Assembly: GCA_020427005.1 (NCBI GenBank)
Contig: JAGQOY010000004.1
Span: 1 to 64,000 of the forward strand
Direction: 5' to 3'
DNA from: Planctomycetales bacterium
Lineage (GTDB): Bacteria > Planctomycetota > Planctomycetia > Pirellulales > Pirellulaceae
DNA: 64,000 nt
Both the position numbers and the translations under genes were made by a program. Positions 56,158 through 64,000 of this stretch are shown here, one piece after another (position 1 is the first letter of the stretch; each line of letters begins with the position of its first letter). The notes beneath the pieces were generated by a model. That model was not told where the DNA came from. It did not search any database and worked only from the letters and a program-made list of their open reading frames with translations.

Positions 56158-57615
56158 ATGCAGGACATATCAAATAGCTGGTTTTTGGTTGGAGGAGCTG
56201 CTGTGTTCACCTTGGTGGCCACATGTTTCGGATACATTAAAAGCTTCTATGCTCAAGTTATTAGTCGAGTAGTGGTCACGATAACCGTTAGTGGATATCA
56301 GGCGGACGCGATCCTCATGTATGCGAGACAGACTTGCAAAGCGTCTCGTTTTGGGCCTCGCACTTATGTGGGTTGGAAGCTCTACTATCGGCCGCGGCAC
56401 CGAGTTCAGTTGATGCCCATGGAATTAACGGCAGGTCCGGGACGTTTGTACTGGCGATCAAGGTGGTGCCCATTATGGGTCGCCAAGTCGAAGGAAGCTG
56501 TAAACGATCTAGAAAGTGGACTTACTGCGGAAGACTATAGCTACCAGACGCTCAACATCACATTTGCTAGAGGTACGATCGATGCCGATGAATTGATTCG
56601 GCAAGCAACTGACTATTACAACCAGCAGACCCAGGTTTACGACGCAACAGATGGGCGACGACACTCGATCCGCTATGTCCATGGATCAGCGGGTATGACT
56701 TCTTCGATGATTTCAGGGCCCTCGCCCCGGGAGGGAGCTTGCCCGACTAGCGGCAGCGATATTCGCCCCTGTTTGGTGAATCGTCCCCTTGGGTTCAGTT
56801 TCGGAGACCTTGGACTAGATCCAGCTTCGCACACCAGTGCTACGGAACGCCTAGCACTCTGCGAAGCAGCTCAACGGTTGGTGCGAGAAGCCCGACGTTG
56901 GAAAGAGACTGAAAACTGGCATTACCAACGACAGCTTCCGTGGCGCCGAGGTTTCCTACTTTATGGCGCGCCAGGAACTGGAAAAACTGCACTTGCACGC
57001 GCCATTGCCGAAGAACTAGATCTGCCTGTCTATGTGTTCGATTTGGCAAGTTTAAAAAACGATGAATTGCAGCGAGCCTGGAACCACATGTTGGAAGCAG
57101 TGCCTTGCATGGCCCTAATCGAGGATATCGACGCCGTTTTTCATGGCCGCGAGAATGTGTCCGTTTCTTCTGGACCGAGTCTTACTTTTGACTGCCTGCT
57201 AAACTGTCTGGATGGAGTACAACGTGCTGATGGCCTGCTGACCGTAATGACTACCAATCATCTTGAACGAGTGGACCCAGCTATCGGGCAGCCAGGTGAG
57301 ATTGGTTCTCGTCCAGGGAGAATTGATCGTGTGGTTGAACTTTCAGGTTTAGACTCAGCAGGCAGGGCGAAGATGGCCAATCGTATCTTGTGTGACTACC
57401 CATATTACATTGATGACGTTTGTCGTCAGGGCACTACGGATTCAGCAGCTCAATTCCAAGAGCGTTGTGCTCGGTTGGCTTTGGAGCTTCACTACGATGG
57501 CGACCACAGGAAAGAAATGATTGCAACTGACACGAACTATTTAACAGGGCCTGCGATTGCGGTGTCGAAAGCTAGACACGTAATTCAGGCTCCTACCCAG
57601 GCGATAAGGTTATGA
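56158..57615 (+). CDS. BCS1-like membrane AAA ATPase
   Basis: The 485-aa protein starts with a membrane helix (about residues 7-27, WFLVGGAAVFTLVATCFGY) followed by a BCS1-N-like domain (about 50-190). The AAA module has a Walker A GAPGTGKTAL near 269, a Walker B MALIEDIDAVF near 318, the sensor-1 Asn of TVMTTNHLERVDPA and the Arg-finger-type RPGRID. BCS1 proteins move folded proteins across membranes in mitochondria; bacterial relatives have no defined client. The protein should sit in the cytoplasmic membrane with the ATPase inside. It stands alone, and the stretch that follows (57616-58097, 482 nt) contains no clear gene. Confidence 0.83.
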   Translation: MQDISNSWFLVGGAAVFTLVATCFGYIKSFYAQVISRVVVTITVSGYQADAILMYARQTCKASRFGPRTYVGWKLYYRPRHRVQLMPMELTAGPGRLYWRSRWCPLWVAKSKEAVNDLESGLTAEDYSYQTLNITFARGTIDADELIRQATDYYNQQTQVYDATDGRRHSIRYVHGSAGMTSSMISGPSPREGACPTSGSDIRPCLVNRPLGFSFGDLGLDPASHTSATERLALCEAAQRLVREARRWKETENWHYQRQLPWRRGFLLYGAPGTGKTALARAIAEELDLPVYVFDLASLKNDELQRAWNHMLEAVPCMALIEDIDAVFHGRENVSVSSGPSLTFDCLLNCLDGVQRADGLLTVMTTNHLERVDPAIGQPGEIGSRPGRIDRVVELSGLDSAGRAKMANRILCDYPYYIDDVCRQGTTDSAAQFQERCARLALELHYDGDHRKEMIATDTNYLTGPAIAVSKARHVIQAPTQAIRL

Positions 57616-58097
57616 CTGGCCAGTATGCCGCCTGGACGGTTTGAAGTTGCGCCAATTCCTATAATCACAGCACCGGAATCTAGCAAAGCTGTTGCCTACC
57701 TTCCCACTGCTCAGTGTAAGACCATGACACCTAATATTTTCCATCCACGCATTTTCCGTTCGGTGCGGCCTAAAAACCGAATTCTCAGTCTGGAAACGTC
57801 TGTCAAAGTGCGAAATGGCACAGTAAAACTCATTGTGAAATGCTTAAACTAGCGATCACAACTAGACTTCCGAGTATTACCTTCTTAGTTGACCGCTAAA
57901 CTCAGCCCAATCAGAACTCGAAACGCGACGATCTGTCTTGTTGGACATAATCGATAGATTTTATCTGTGGAAGGCAGTTTGATTTGACGATTTGAGAGGT
58001 CGCTTTGGCAGTAAAAGCTACGCATATGGACATGCGGACCTGTGCTTTCTCGCACAAGGCGGAAAAACGATACAACGGATTGACAAGGAGTAAATGC
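57616..58097. other. 482-nt intergenic region
   Basis: A 75-codon frame at 57625-57852 is open but unlike real protein. No repeat or hairpin stands out. The AGGAG at 58086-58090 belongs to the next gene. Confidence 0.4.
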
Positions 58098-58928
58098 ATG
58101 GACCGCAAATGGAAATTGGGCCTGGGGTTAGCCTGTGCCCTAGGCATCGGTAACTTCGCTCGCGCTGCGGAGTCGTATTCAATTTCATCGTACGAGCAAA
58201 CCTTGGCTCCCACAGTTGTTCAAGCCAGTTGCACTAGCTGCGAAAGCGGCGGATGCGATACCAACGCTTGCGATACACTGGGGTGCAGTTGCGGGCTGTT
58301 GGGCGGTTTGGCCGGCTGCGATGGTGGTTGCGACAGCGGTTGCGGATGTGGGAGCGACTGTGGTTTACTGGGCTACGGTATCGTCAAAAAATCCGATACG
58401 TGCTTCAATGACTTTATTAGCCCCATGACGAATCCTGTGTATTTTGAAGATCCCCGCAATTTGACAGAAGCGAGGGCAATCTTTTTGAACCACAATCTTC
58501 CAGCGGCACTTGGAGGAAACTCAGTTCAAGTTTATGCATTGCAGATTCGAGCTGCACTGACAAAACGACTGAGCTTGATTGCTACCAAAGACGGCCTGAT
58601 TTACACACAAAGTCCCGTCCTGAATAGCGGTATCGCAGATATCAACGTAGGTCTGAAATACAATCTATTCGCGGACGTTTGCAGTGGCCGATTGTTGAGT
58701 GTAGGAACGACATTCGAAGCCCCAACTGGCTCGAATCGTTCCTTGCAAGGTAATGGCAATGGCGTGTTCAACTTCTTTGCTTCTTATGGTACACGAGTTG
58801 GCAGCTGCTCTCACTGGGTATCTACAGCTGGAATGTTGGAACCTCTCGATACCAACCTCGAAAACCGCATGCTTTACTGGTCAAATTGGTTAAGGCCAAG
58901 TCCGAGGATTGGCAGTTGTATGATTTGA
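58098..58928 (+). CDS. Cys-rich N-terminal outer-membrane-type protein, 3'-truncated
   Basis: From ATG 58098, which has AGGAG 7 nt before it, the product has a signal peptide (WKLGLGLACALGIGNFARAA), a Cys/Gly-rich stretch (about residues 45-95, CTSCESGGCDTNACDT, GCDSGCGCGSDCG) and a strand-rich domain (about 100-260) with INVGLKYNLFADVCSGRL, TFEAPTGSNRSLQGNG. It is typical of planctomycete porin- or transporter-like outer-membrane proteins, which usually run on for well over 100 more residues. The frame changes character at NRMLYWSN: after it WLRPSPRIGSCMI is translated out of frame from a sulfatase gene remnant. The natural C-terminus is therefore lost and the product probably does not form a full barrel. 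Confidence 0.7.
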   Translation: MDRKWKLGLGLACALGIGNFARAAESYSISSYEQTLAPTVVQASCTSCESGGCDTNACDTLGCSCGLLGGLAGCDGGCDSGCGCGSDCGLLGYGIVKKSDTCFNDFISPMTNPVYFEDPRNLTEARAIFLNHNLPAALGGNSVQVYALQIRAALTKRLSLIATKDGLIYTQSPVLNSGIADINVGLKYNLFADVCSGRLLSVGTTFEAPTGSNRSLQGNGNGVFNFFASYGTRVGSCSHWVSTAGMLEPLDTNLENRMLYWSNWLRPSPRIGSCMI

Positions 58929-59050
58929 CAAAGGACCGGGCCGAGGAGTCAAATTTGGCGGCAGAAAATCCCGATAAAGCAATGGAATTGCAAGCAACTT
59001 GGCAATCGCTAACGGATAACTTTGAACGGCTCTACCAACCTGGGAACTAG
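58880..59050 (+). pseudogene. 3' remnant of a sulfatase gene
   Basis: The frame starting at GTC 58880 reads VKLVKAKSEDWQLYDLT, KDRAEESNLAAENPDKAMEL, QATWQSLTDNFERLYQPGN and ends at TAG 59048-59050. The WKLV...DWQLYDLTKDRAEESNLA pattern is the standard C-terminal end of formylglycine-dependent sulfatases, which abound in planctomycetes. Only the last 56 codons remain; the catalytic CxPxR region is gone. It is joined, out of frame, to the end of the outer-membrane-type gene, so a deletion or recombination near 58875-58885 has joined the two genes. Confidence 0.75.
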
Positions 59051-59235
59051 AGCAAACTGCCTAAAGTGGTAGCGAAGCCGTTTGAACAACGATCATCTTT
59101 GACACTACACGCTATGCGTGAGGGCGACCTGCATTTTAGCTAATGCGAACCATATTGCCTAAGAAGTCGCTCAACAGTCATGAACAGGATTTCAGTAGGA
59201 TAGGATTTCGGCGCTTCCGGCATGTCACTAAAAAA

Positions 59236-59254
59236 GACAGGCTGGAAGCCTGTC
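59236..59254. repeat. REP-like hairpin GACAGGCT/AGCCTGTC
   Basis: GACAGGCT (59236-59243) and AGCCTGTC (59247-59254) form a perfect 8-bp stem around GGA. Units with this wording, followed by CTAC, are a familiar dispersed element in planctomycete intergenic DNA. Upstream A-richness makes a terminator possible but not favoured. Confidence 0.6.
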
Positions 59255-59263
59255 CTACTCTTG

Positions 59264-59332
59264 CCAATGCAGACTCCTGCTTTGAGCCACTCCTTCCTTT
59301 ACCGATGCGGACTCCTATTTTGTGCCACTCCT
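59264..59332 (+). repeat. two 31-nt direct repeats
   Basis: Copy 1 (59264-59294) and copy 2 (59302-59332) agree at 26 of 31 positions, both ending GCCACTCCT and separated by 7 nt. They follow the REP-like hairpin in the gap before the M48 gene. Confidence 0.6.
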
Positions 59333-59346
59333 AAATGTGAATTAGG

Positions 59347-60276
59347 TCATTGTTCATTAAATTCTCGATCGGAGCGTGGAATCCTCAACTTGAGGTTTTG
59401 CGTACCGACATATGTGCAAGTTACAGGCTTTGGCAAGTTCGAGTAAAGTTCACGTAACGCCTGAACTCGTTTTCCCGCGTCCGGATGAGACCGAATAAAA
59501 GTAGGCATAAATTCTAGCCATGGCGCCGAGGCATCCTGGTTTTGATTCCATGACTCCAAGAGTGCGACTAATTCCATTGGATCATATCCAAGTTGCACAA
59601 GCCATTGGAATGCGTCTTGATCTGCTTGAGATTCAAACTCAGCATGAAAGGGTTTGATCTGAGCTGCCATGGCGTTCATTTGGGTTCGAAAGTCAAACTT
59701 CTGTTGCGCAACTTTGGCTTGACGAAGCGCAAACAATTGATGTCCTCGATCGAGATGCGATAGCTCATGGGCCAACACTCCTATAAGCATGGCTTCGGAA
59801 CGTACGCTATCGAGCAATCCGCGTGTTATCAGAATATCTCCTCCGGGGATGGAAAAGGCATCGGGGCCATCGGATTCGACAATAGTCACGCGCACCGTCG
59901 TATAGCGGCGGTGGTTGGAAAGTAGTGGTAGCAGGTGACTGACAAGCTTCTTCAAGTAGACAATATCCGGACCTTGGCGCAGCATCTGGATTTTCTGCTG
60001 CCGAAGTGACTGGCTATAGTTATTAAGGACCAGTTGTCCAAATTGGCGTTCTTCAGCAATTGGGATTTCGACTGCGTTGATCGCAGTTAATTGCTCAGCA
60101 GAAATGGGTTGCATGAAATCAGGCATGAACCGCGTGCTCTGCTCAGCGAATTGCTGAGAGAAATCTGCGAATTCTTTCAAGCCAGGAGGTTGTGCCAATG
60201 TCGCCGATTGCGAGGCAAGGCCAAAAACGCAAATGTACGTCCTGCAATTGACGACGAGTCGCAAAACACCTGACAT
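59347..60276 (-). CDS. secreted M48 family metallopeptidase
   Basis: The 309-aa protein has an N-terminal signal-type segment (about residues 4-29). The zinc motif HELSHLDRGHQ gives the HExxH at about residue 168, with the third ligand Glu in EFESQADQDAFQWL. The DAFSIPGGDILITRGLL block before it is characteristic of M48/Oma1-like proteases (BepA/LoiP group), which act on misassembled envelope proteins. The catalytic Glu is present. A short C-terminal domain follows with SHPDAGKRVQALRELY. It is divergent from the matrixin-type protease, so the 230-nt space between them probably carries two promoters. Confidence 0.85.
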   Translation of the reverse strand: MSGVLRLVVNCRTYICVFGLASQSATLAQPPGLKEFADFSQQFAEQSTRFMPDFMQPISAEQLTAINAVEIPIAEERQFGQLVLNNYSQSLRQQKIQMLRQGPDIVYLKKLVSHLLPLLSNHRRYTTVRVTIVESDGPDAFSIPGGDILITRGLLDSVRSEAMLIGVLAHELSHLDRGHQLFALRQAKVAQQKFDFRTQMNAMAAQIKPFHAEFESQADQDAFQWLVQLGYDPMELVALLESWNQNQDASAPWLEFMPTFIRSHPDAGKRVQALRELYSNLPKPVTCTYVGTQNLKLRIPRSDREFNEQ

Positions 60277-60506
60277 TGAAAAAGGACTCCACTTAATTTG
60301 GACCGCAGCTTAGGGTTGCTGATTCGCTGAACTGGTCAGCATTATTGTACAAATTGAATTAATCTTGAGTTCCAATGGCGAACAGATTTTGCAAATGAGG
60401 CTCGAGTGAAGTTAAAATAAACACCGGAATTCCTTCGAATGGATTCAACTTGACTGCCTTTGTTATTCTCCATGCCCGTTTGATATCATGCAACGCGAGG
60501 CCTCAG

Positions 60507-61379
60507 ATGAATCGACTTGTTGTTTTCTTGGTTTTCGTATTATGTTTCGTGTCGCATGCAAGTGCGGACTTTGTTACCATTCCACAGACCTTTATCCCGC
60601 CTTCCAGTTCAGGTTCAAAGTGGGGTAATCCTATTCATGGCACAGCCAGCGACGTGATTACTTGGACCTTTATGGCAGATGGTACGATCTTGTCCGGGGG
60701 GCATCCTCTAACTGGTGAAGTTTCAGGAGGCAGCAATATCTCCCAGATGAGGTTGGACTTTGATAATGCCAACGGTATAGGGGCGTTTGACCAGGCAGTC
60801 AATAATGCTTTCAACACATGGGCAAATGCGACTCCAGGCAGAATTACTTTTCAGTATGTTAATAGCGATACCGGGGCAGATGCTGGCGACTCTTCTAACC
60901 CAAGTTCGTACGCAGTGGATATTCGAATTGGAGCCTTTACGCCGGTAGCAGCCACGGGTTTTGAAGGTCTTGCAGGCGTTGGATTCGGTCCTCCAGGTGA
61001 CGATACATTCCCATTCTTTCACGATGCATTGGCAGGTGATATTCTACTAAATATCAACCAAAATTTCTTTGTGGCACCAGGAAATGAAGGGGATACGTTC
61101 TATACGACAGGGACTTACTTCAATGACTTAGAGGGTCTCATGTTGCACGAACTAGGACATGCGGCAATTGGTCTAGCTCATGCTACCAATGGTCCGAATT
61201 TTTCTGCATTAGAAGACGTGATGTATGTAGATGCGCTGCCTACTTTTATTAACCGCCAGTTGTCGGCTCAGGATATCGCTGGAGCACAAAGTGTTTACGG
61301 AGTTCCAGAGCCCGGATGCGTGATGATCCTTTCGATTGGATTACTTGGTTGTCTATTGAATGACCGTCGTAGGGAATAA
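60507..61379 (+). CDS. matrixin-type metalloprotease with PEP-CTERM-like tail
   Basis: The product (about 290 aa from ATG 60507) has a signal peptide (VVFLVFVLCFVSHASA). Its zinc motif HELGHAAIGLAH, spaced as HExxHxxGxxH, is followed by VMY of the Met-turn, both typical of metzincin/matrixin proteases. The C-terminus ends VPEPGCVMILSIGLLGCLL plus NDRRRE: a PEP-type sorting signal, hydrophobic helix and basic tail, as in PEP-CTERM proteins that are cleaved and anchored by an exosortase. It should therefore be released or anchored at the cell surface. The frame opens at 60450; ATG 60507 starts right at the signal peptide. No exosortase gene is seen in the window. Confidence 0.83.
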   Translation: MNRLVVFLVFVLCFVSHASADFVTIPQTFIPPSSSGSKWGNPIHGTASDVITWTFMADGTILSGGHPLTGEVSGGSNISQMRLDFDNANGIGAFDQAVNNAFNTWANATPGRITFQYVNSDTGADAGDSSNPSSYAVDIRIGAFTPVAATGFEGLAGVGFGPPGDDTFPFFHDALAGDILLNINQNFFVAPGNEGDTFYTTGTYFNDLEGLMLHELGHAAIGLAHATNGPNFSALEDVMYVDALPTFINRQLSAQDIAGAQSVYGVPEPGCVMILSIGLLGCLLNDRRRE

Positions 61380-61744
61380 TAGGCTGTTGGCCCGATTTGA
61401 GGCAGGATGTTGGTATTCGCAATTCCGCATTTCCCTTGTCTGATTTTTTCTTGTTGATTCCGGACAATTGGAACTATGTGTGCATAACGGACATTTGTCG
61501 CAATTGTCTGAATTGCTGTCTGCCCAGCAAATGCAATGACCAGTTCTGACTCGCTGGAGAATCTGCAACGATTCCGTAGCCCGATCGAGTTTGTGTTGCT
61601 AAAAGGTCGGCTCGACAGCTGTATAGGGCGTTTCTACTTCAACCGGTGGATTGGAACGAGATTCTGAGAAAAATGCCTACTGGACTGTAAGGTTCGGCGT
61701 GCGAGCGGTGTCTTTAATTAAACACCATCCAGGAACAGGAACTT
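61380..61744. other. 365-nt gap before the sigma factor gene
   Basis: No gene is supported on either strand. It should contain the promoter of the sigma factor operon. Confidence 0.4.
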
Positions 61745-62368
61745 GTGAGCATTTTAGTGGTGAAAGAGCAGGTTGAGGCCGATGCTTCGCAGTCCGAGAG
61801 ATCGGTGTGCCCTCCTGCCGCAACCGCTGATCATATGCAAAAACAAGAGCAAGAGTGGATGCAGCGTATCTCCCAAGGAGATGCAGAATCGCTGCGCGAA
61901 TTGCTATCCGTCCATGGAAACGACATGGCGAGGCTGATCGGTCGGCTTACCGCCTGGCATGTCGATCAGGAGGATATTTTGCAGCAGGTGATGATTGTAA
62001 TTTGGAGAAAAGCAGGTAGCTTTCGGGGCGAGGCTTCGCTCCGAAGCTGGTTGCGTCGCGTGGTCATTAATTCCTGTAGAAACCATTTTCGCATGACGGC
62101 TCGCTGGAAAAGAAAAGTCCTGGCGTGGTCACAGGGAAGGGCCCAGGAATATCAAGACCGCGCGCTACAAGTGCTGGAGATAAATGAGTCGCTGCAGCGT
62201 GGGCTAAGTGAACTCTCCACGGAAGATCGCATGTTGGTGGTACTGTATTATCTGGAGCAATTGCCGGGTGACCAGGTGGCGATGGAGTTGGGTATTAGCC
62301 AAGCGACATTACATGCGAGACTGCACCGAGTACGTGTCAGGTTGAAATCCATAATCTCAGATGATTGA
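61745..62368 (+). CDS. ECF/RpoE-type RNA polymerase sigma factor
   Basis: The 207-aa protein starts at GTG 61745 and carries sigma region 2 (about residues 50-115: LTAWHVDQEDILQQVMIVIW, GSFRGEASLRSWLRRVVINS) and region 4 (about 145-200: LSTEDRMLVVLYYLEQLPGD, QVAMELGISQATLHARLHR, VRVRLKSI). It is the RpoE-like class. Its end overlaps the start of the following gene by 8 bp, so they form an operon. The next gene encodes a small membrane protein in the place usually held by an anti-sigma factor. Confidence 0.9.
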   Translation: MSILVVKEQVEADASQSERSVCPPAATADHMQKQEQEWMQRISQGDAESLRELLSVHGNDMARLIGRLTAWHVDQEDILQQVMIVIWRKAGSFRGEASLRSWLRRVVINSCRNHFRMTARWKRKVLAWSQGRAQEYQDRALQVLEINESLQRGLSELSTEDRMLVVLYYLEQLPGDQVAMELGISQATLHARLHRVRVRLKSIISDD

Positions 62369-62870
62369 AGATATGAAAGAAAGTGAACCGCAGGATAACG
62401 CTCAGAGCATGACAGAAGAGTGGTTGCCACCATCTACGGAGCGCACACGACTAGACGTCGATCTGCTGTGTAATCGAATGCAGGTGAAGTTGATTCGGAT
62501 AGAGCACCGCCGTCGGTGGACGCAGATTGGTATAGCTTGCTTCCTAATTATCACTGTTGGCCTTGGTTTGCGGTACGGTTGGCACATGAGCCGTTTGACG
62601 AATAGAGATACGCGCCACGTTGCCGGCGGAGCTGAAATCGCTGGAACGACTCCTGACAACGTGACTACCGTCGCTGCTGACCAGGCAGAACTTGTTAGAT
62701 GGGAACACGACGAAGCCGAACTAGCAAAACTTGAGGCTCTGCACTCAAAGCTACTTCAATTGAATGCAGAGTATGAAGAGCTTTGTCGCCAACGCTTCGA
62801 ACAGAGGTTGGAAATTGTGCGCGAGGAATTGAGCCGGACCGATCTGCTCAGCTTGCGAGTGGGGCGTTAA
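62361..62870 (+). CDS. small single-pass membrane protein, possible anti-sigma factor
   Basis: The 169-aa protein has a cytoplasmic N-terminal part of about 55 residues, one membrane helix (about residues 57-75, GIACFLIITVGLGLRYG) and an outer coiled-coil end (AELVRWEHDEAELAKLEALH, LLQLNAEYEEL). It overlaps the sigma gene by 8 bp (ATG at 62361), which strongly implies coupled expression. The N-in, single-helix design fits a transmembrane anti-sigma factor, but no zinc-binding ZAS motif (HxxxCxxC) is present, so the role is inferred. No close family is recognised. Confidence 0.65.
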   Translation: MIEDMKESEPQDNAQSMTEEWLPPSTERTRLDVDLLCNRMQVKLIRIEHRRRWTQIGIACFLIITVGLGLRYGWHMSRLTNRDTRHVAGGAEIAGTTPDNVTTVAADQAELVRWEHDEAELAKLEALHSKLLQLNAEYEELCRQRFEQRLEIVREELSRTDLLSLRVGR

Positions 62871-62998
62871 CCGGGGAACATTTCTTGATCGCCTGGCCTC
62901 GATCTTTAAGTTCAAGATTGGGAGTTTGGAACCGTTGCTTCTAAGTTTTGGCTGATTTTCAGGCTAATAAAAGTGTTGATTACGCGATAGTGAAAGGT

Positions 62999-63979
62999 AT
63001 GTCTATGTTTCGAAGTAAACAAAAGCCCCGTCCGATCCTGTGGATTGCAGGTTGTATTTTGTCAGGTATCGGCTTGACGAACGTGCAAGGGCAGTCGGAT
63101 GTGGATTGGATTCTCCACCTACAAAAGGAAGGTGTTGAGGATTTCAAGGAAAGTATGATTGAACACGCGGTGGGCGTAATTGACTGGAGATTGGAGCAGA
63201 AGCTAGCTATTGAATTGGAATATCTGAAAGCACGTCAAAGTTTGGAAATGGAGATTCAAGAAACCACTGCTAAGCTACGACAATTGGCTCGCGAACTACC
63301 AGTTGAACTTAGGTACTTGGATGCCAACGCGCGGGCGAACTATGCGGCCCGATTGGTAGAAAACCTGTTGGAGGTCAACTTGGAAGTGGCTACCCGCGAG
63401 TCTGTACTAGCTGGGATGGAGCAACAATCGCCGAGCGAAGAAGAGGTTAAAAAACAGCGTTTGCTCAACCTCCAATTGCAGTCGGAACGTGAGATAGCCA
63501 ACCAGAAGCTGCGAGGTGCGGATCGCGCCTACGAAAATATCCAAATTCTCCAAAGAGCATCAAAGGCAACAGAACTAGACATGATCCGTGCGGAAACTGA
63601 GTTGCAAGTTGCCAAGGCGGAAAGCGAAATCGCTATGCTTCGCTTCGAGTTGGCAACTACGGAATCCACGTCACGGAAAGCGAGAGAAATCTACCAGCAG
63701 CGTCTCGAATTGGAGCCGCTAAGGGCCCAACAAAAGGTCGTTCTTGAGGCACTGGAGCAAATGGAAAGGTCCGATCAGCATACGAAGGACTTGGAGTCTC
63801 TCCGCAATGAGATCGAGCTACTGGAAAGAGATCGTGCGTTTGTTGCTCAGGAATTGATCAATGTCGCGCGCGAGAAAGTTGAATTAAGTAGTCTCAAGAG
63901 GCTTGTCGAAGCCAAGTTGAATACTAAGAAAGTAGATTCCAAATCCGACGCTGAGTCAAATGGAAGCAAGGCCCCGTAA
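62999..63979 (+). CDS. secreted long coiled-coil protein
   Basis: The product (about 326 aa from ATG 62999) has an N-terminal signal-type segment (RPILWIAGCILSGIGLTNVQ). Nearly 280 residues of heptad-rich alpha-helix follow, with many E, K, L, R and Q (LEQKLAIELEYLKARQSLE, LQVAKAESEIAMLRFEL, LRAQQKVVLEALEQMER). It is presumably exported as a filament or scaffold. It follows the sigma and membrane-protein genes in the same direction, with 128 nt between, and may belong to the same regulon. The frame extends upstream to TTG 62948, but ATG 62999 starts closest to the signal. No function is known. Confidence 0.65.
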   Translation: MSMFRSKQKPRPILWIAGCILSGIGLTNVQGQSDVDWILHLQKEGVEDFKESMIEHAVGVIDWRLEQKLAIELEYLKARQSLEMEIQETTAKLRQLARELPVELRYLDANARANYAARLVENLLEVNLEVATRESVLAGMEQQSPSEEEVKKQRLLNLQLQSEREIANQKLRGADRAYENIQILQRASKATELDMIRAETELQVAKAESEIAMLRFELATTESTSRKAREIYQQRLELEPLRAQQKVVLEALEQMERSDQHTKDLESLRNEIELLERDRAFVAQELINVAREKVELSSLKRLVEAKLNTKKVDSKSDAESNGSKAP

Positions 63980-64000
63980 AGAAACGACCCGCCCATTTTC

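Overview
The window looks like chromosomal DNA of a planctomycete, most likely of the Pirellulales/Pirellulaceae type. The signs are a DUF1559 prepilin-like protein paired with a small lipoprotein, a PQQ dehydrogenase fused to planctomycete-style cytochrome modules, an ECF sigma factor overlapping a Ser/Thr kinase gene, a giant RTX/dockerin protein with an N-terminal [11 protein letters not shown] motif, a zinc-ribbon protein of four CxxC pairs, Asn/Ser-rich giant membrane proteins, and medium GC content. No rRNA, complete tRNA or CRISPR array was found.

Region 0-7.6 kb is accessory DNA. It holds a DUF3037 gene joined to a HipA-like kinase gene broken by one in-frame TAA. Next to it are the remains of what I read as a Type ISP-like restriction island: a helicase reduced to its fused two ends, an excisionase-like HTH gene, a GIY-YIG gene, a frameshifted and truncated N6-methylase start, a second truncated HTH gene, a tRNA 3'-end-like segment and the C-terminal remnant of a tyrosine recombinase. 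Beside this lies an apparently intact 680-aa modular nuclease-like gene (four zinc knuckles, a Vsr/REase-like core, integrase-type repeats, two NUMOD1-like repeats). It is the best candidate here for something undescribed.

Region 8-12.4 kb carries small same-strand genes (DUF2809, DUF1801, DoxX, an LpqC-like esterase, a decayed membrane gene and a small membrane protein). 12.4-15.6 kb is an adaptor-permease-ATPase exporter operon. 15.6-27.7 kb, on the minus strand, holds the giant 3034-aa RTX/dockerin protein, followed by the ECF sigma factor and its overlapping Ser/Thr kinase. 28.4-30.6 kb is a DUF485-ActP symporter operon, preceded by a possible 34-aa membrane peptide and a palindrome-rich gap.

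31-44.6 kb contains the PQQ/cytochrome fusion protein, PriA, NadD, the lipoprotein/DUF1559 pair, an S41 protease and a PhoR-PhoU-PhoB-like set. The response regulator of that set is split by a perfect 8-bp tandem duplication. 44.6-64 kb has a Ser/Asn-rich giant membrane protein, a UxaA-type dehydratase, a zinc-ribbon protein, an enolase-superfamily enzyme and a sugar isomerase-like protein (together suggesting sugar-acid use), MgtE, a BCS1-like AAA ATPase, a beta-barrel-like protein whose 3' end is fused to a sulfatase gene remnant, two secreted metalloproteases, and a sigma factor/membrane protein/coiled-coil protein triad. Several disrupted genes (HipA, the methylase, the 11.1 kb gene, PhoB) are either real decay or sequence errors; the sequence alone cannot fully separate these.
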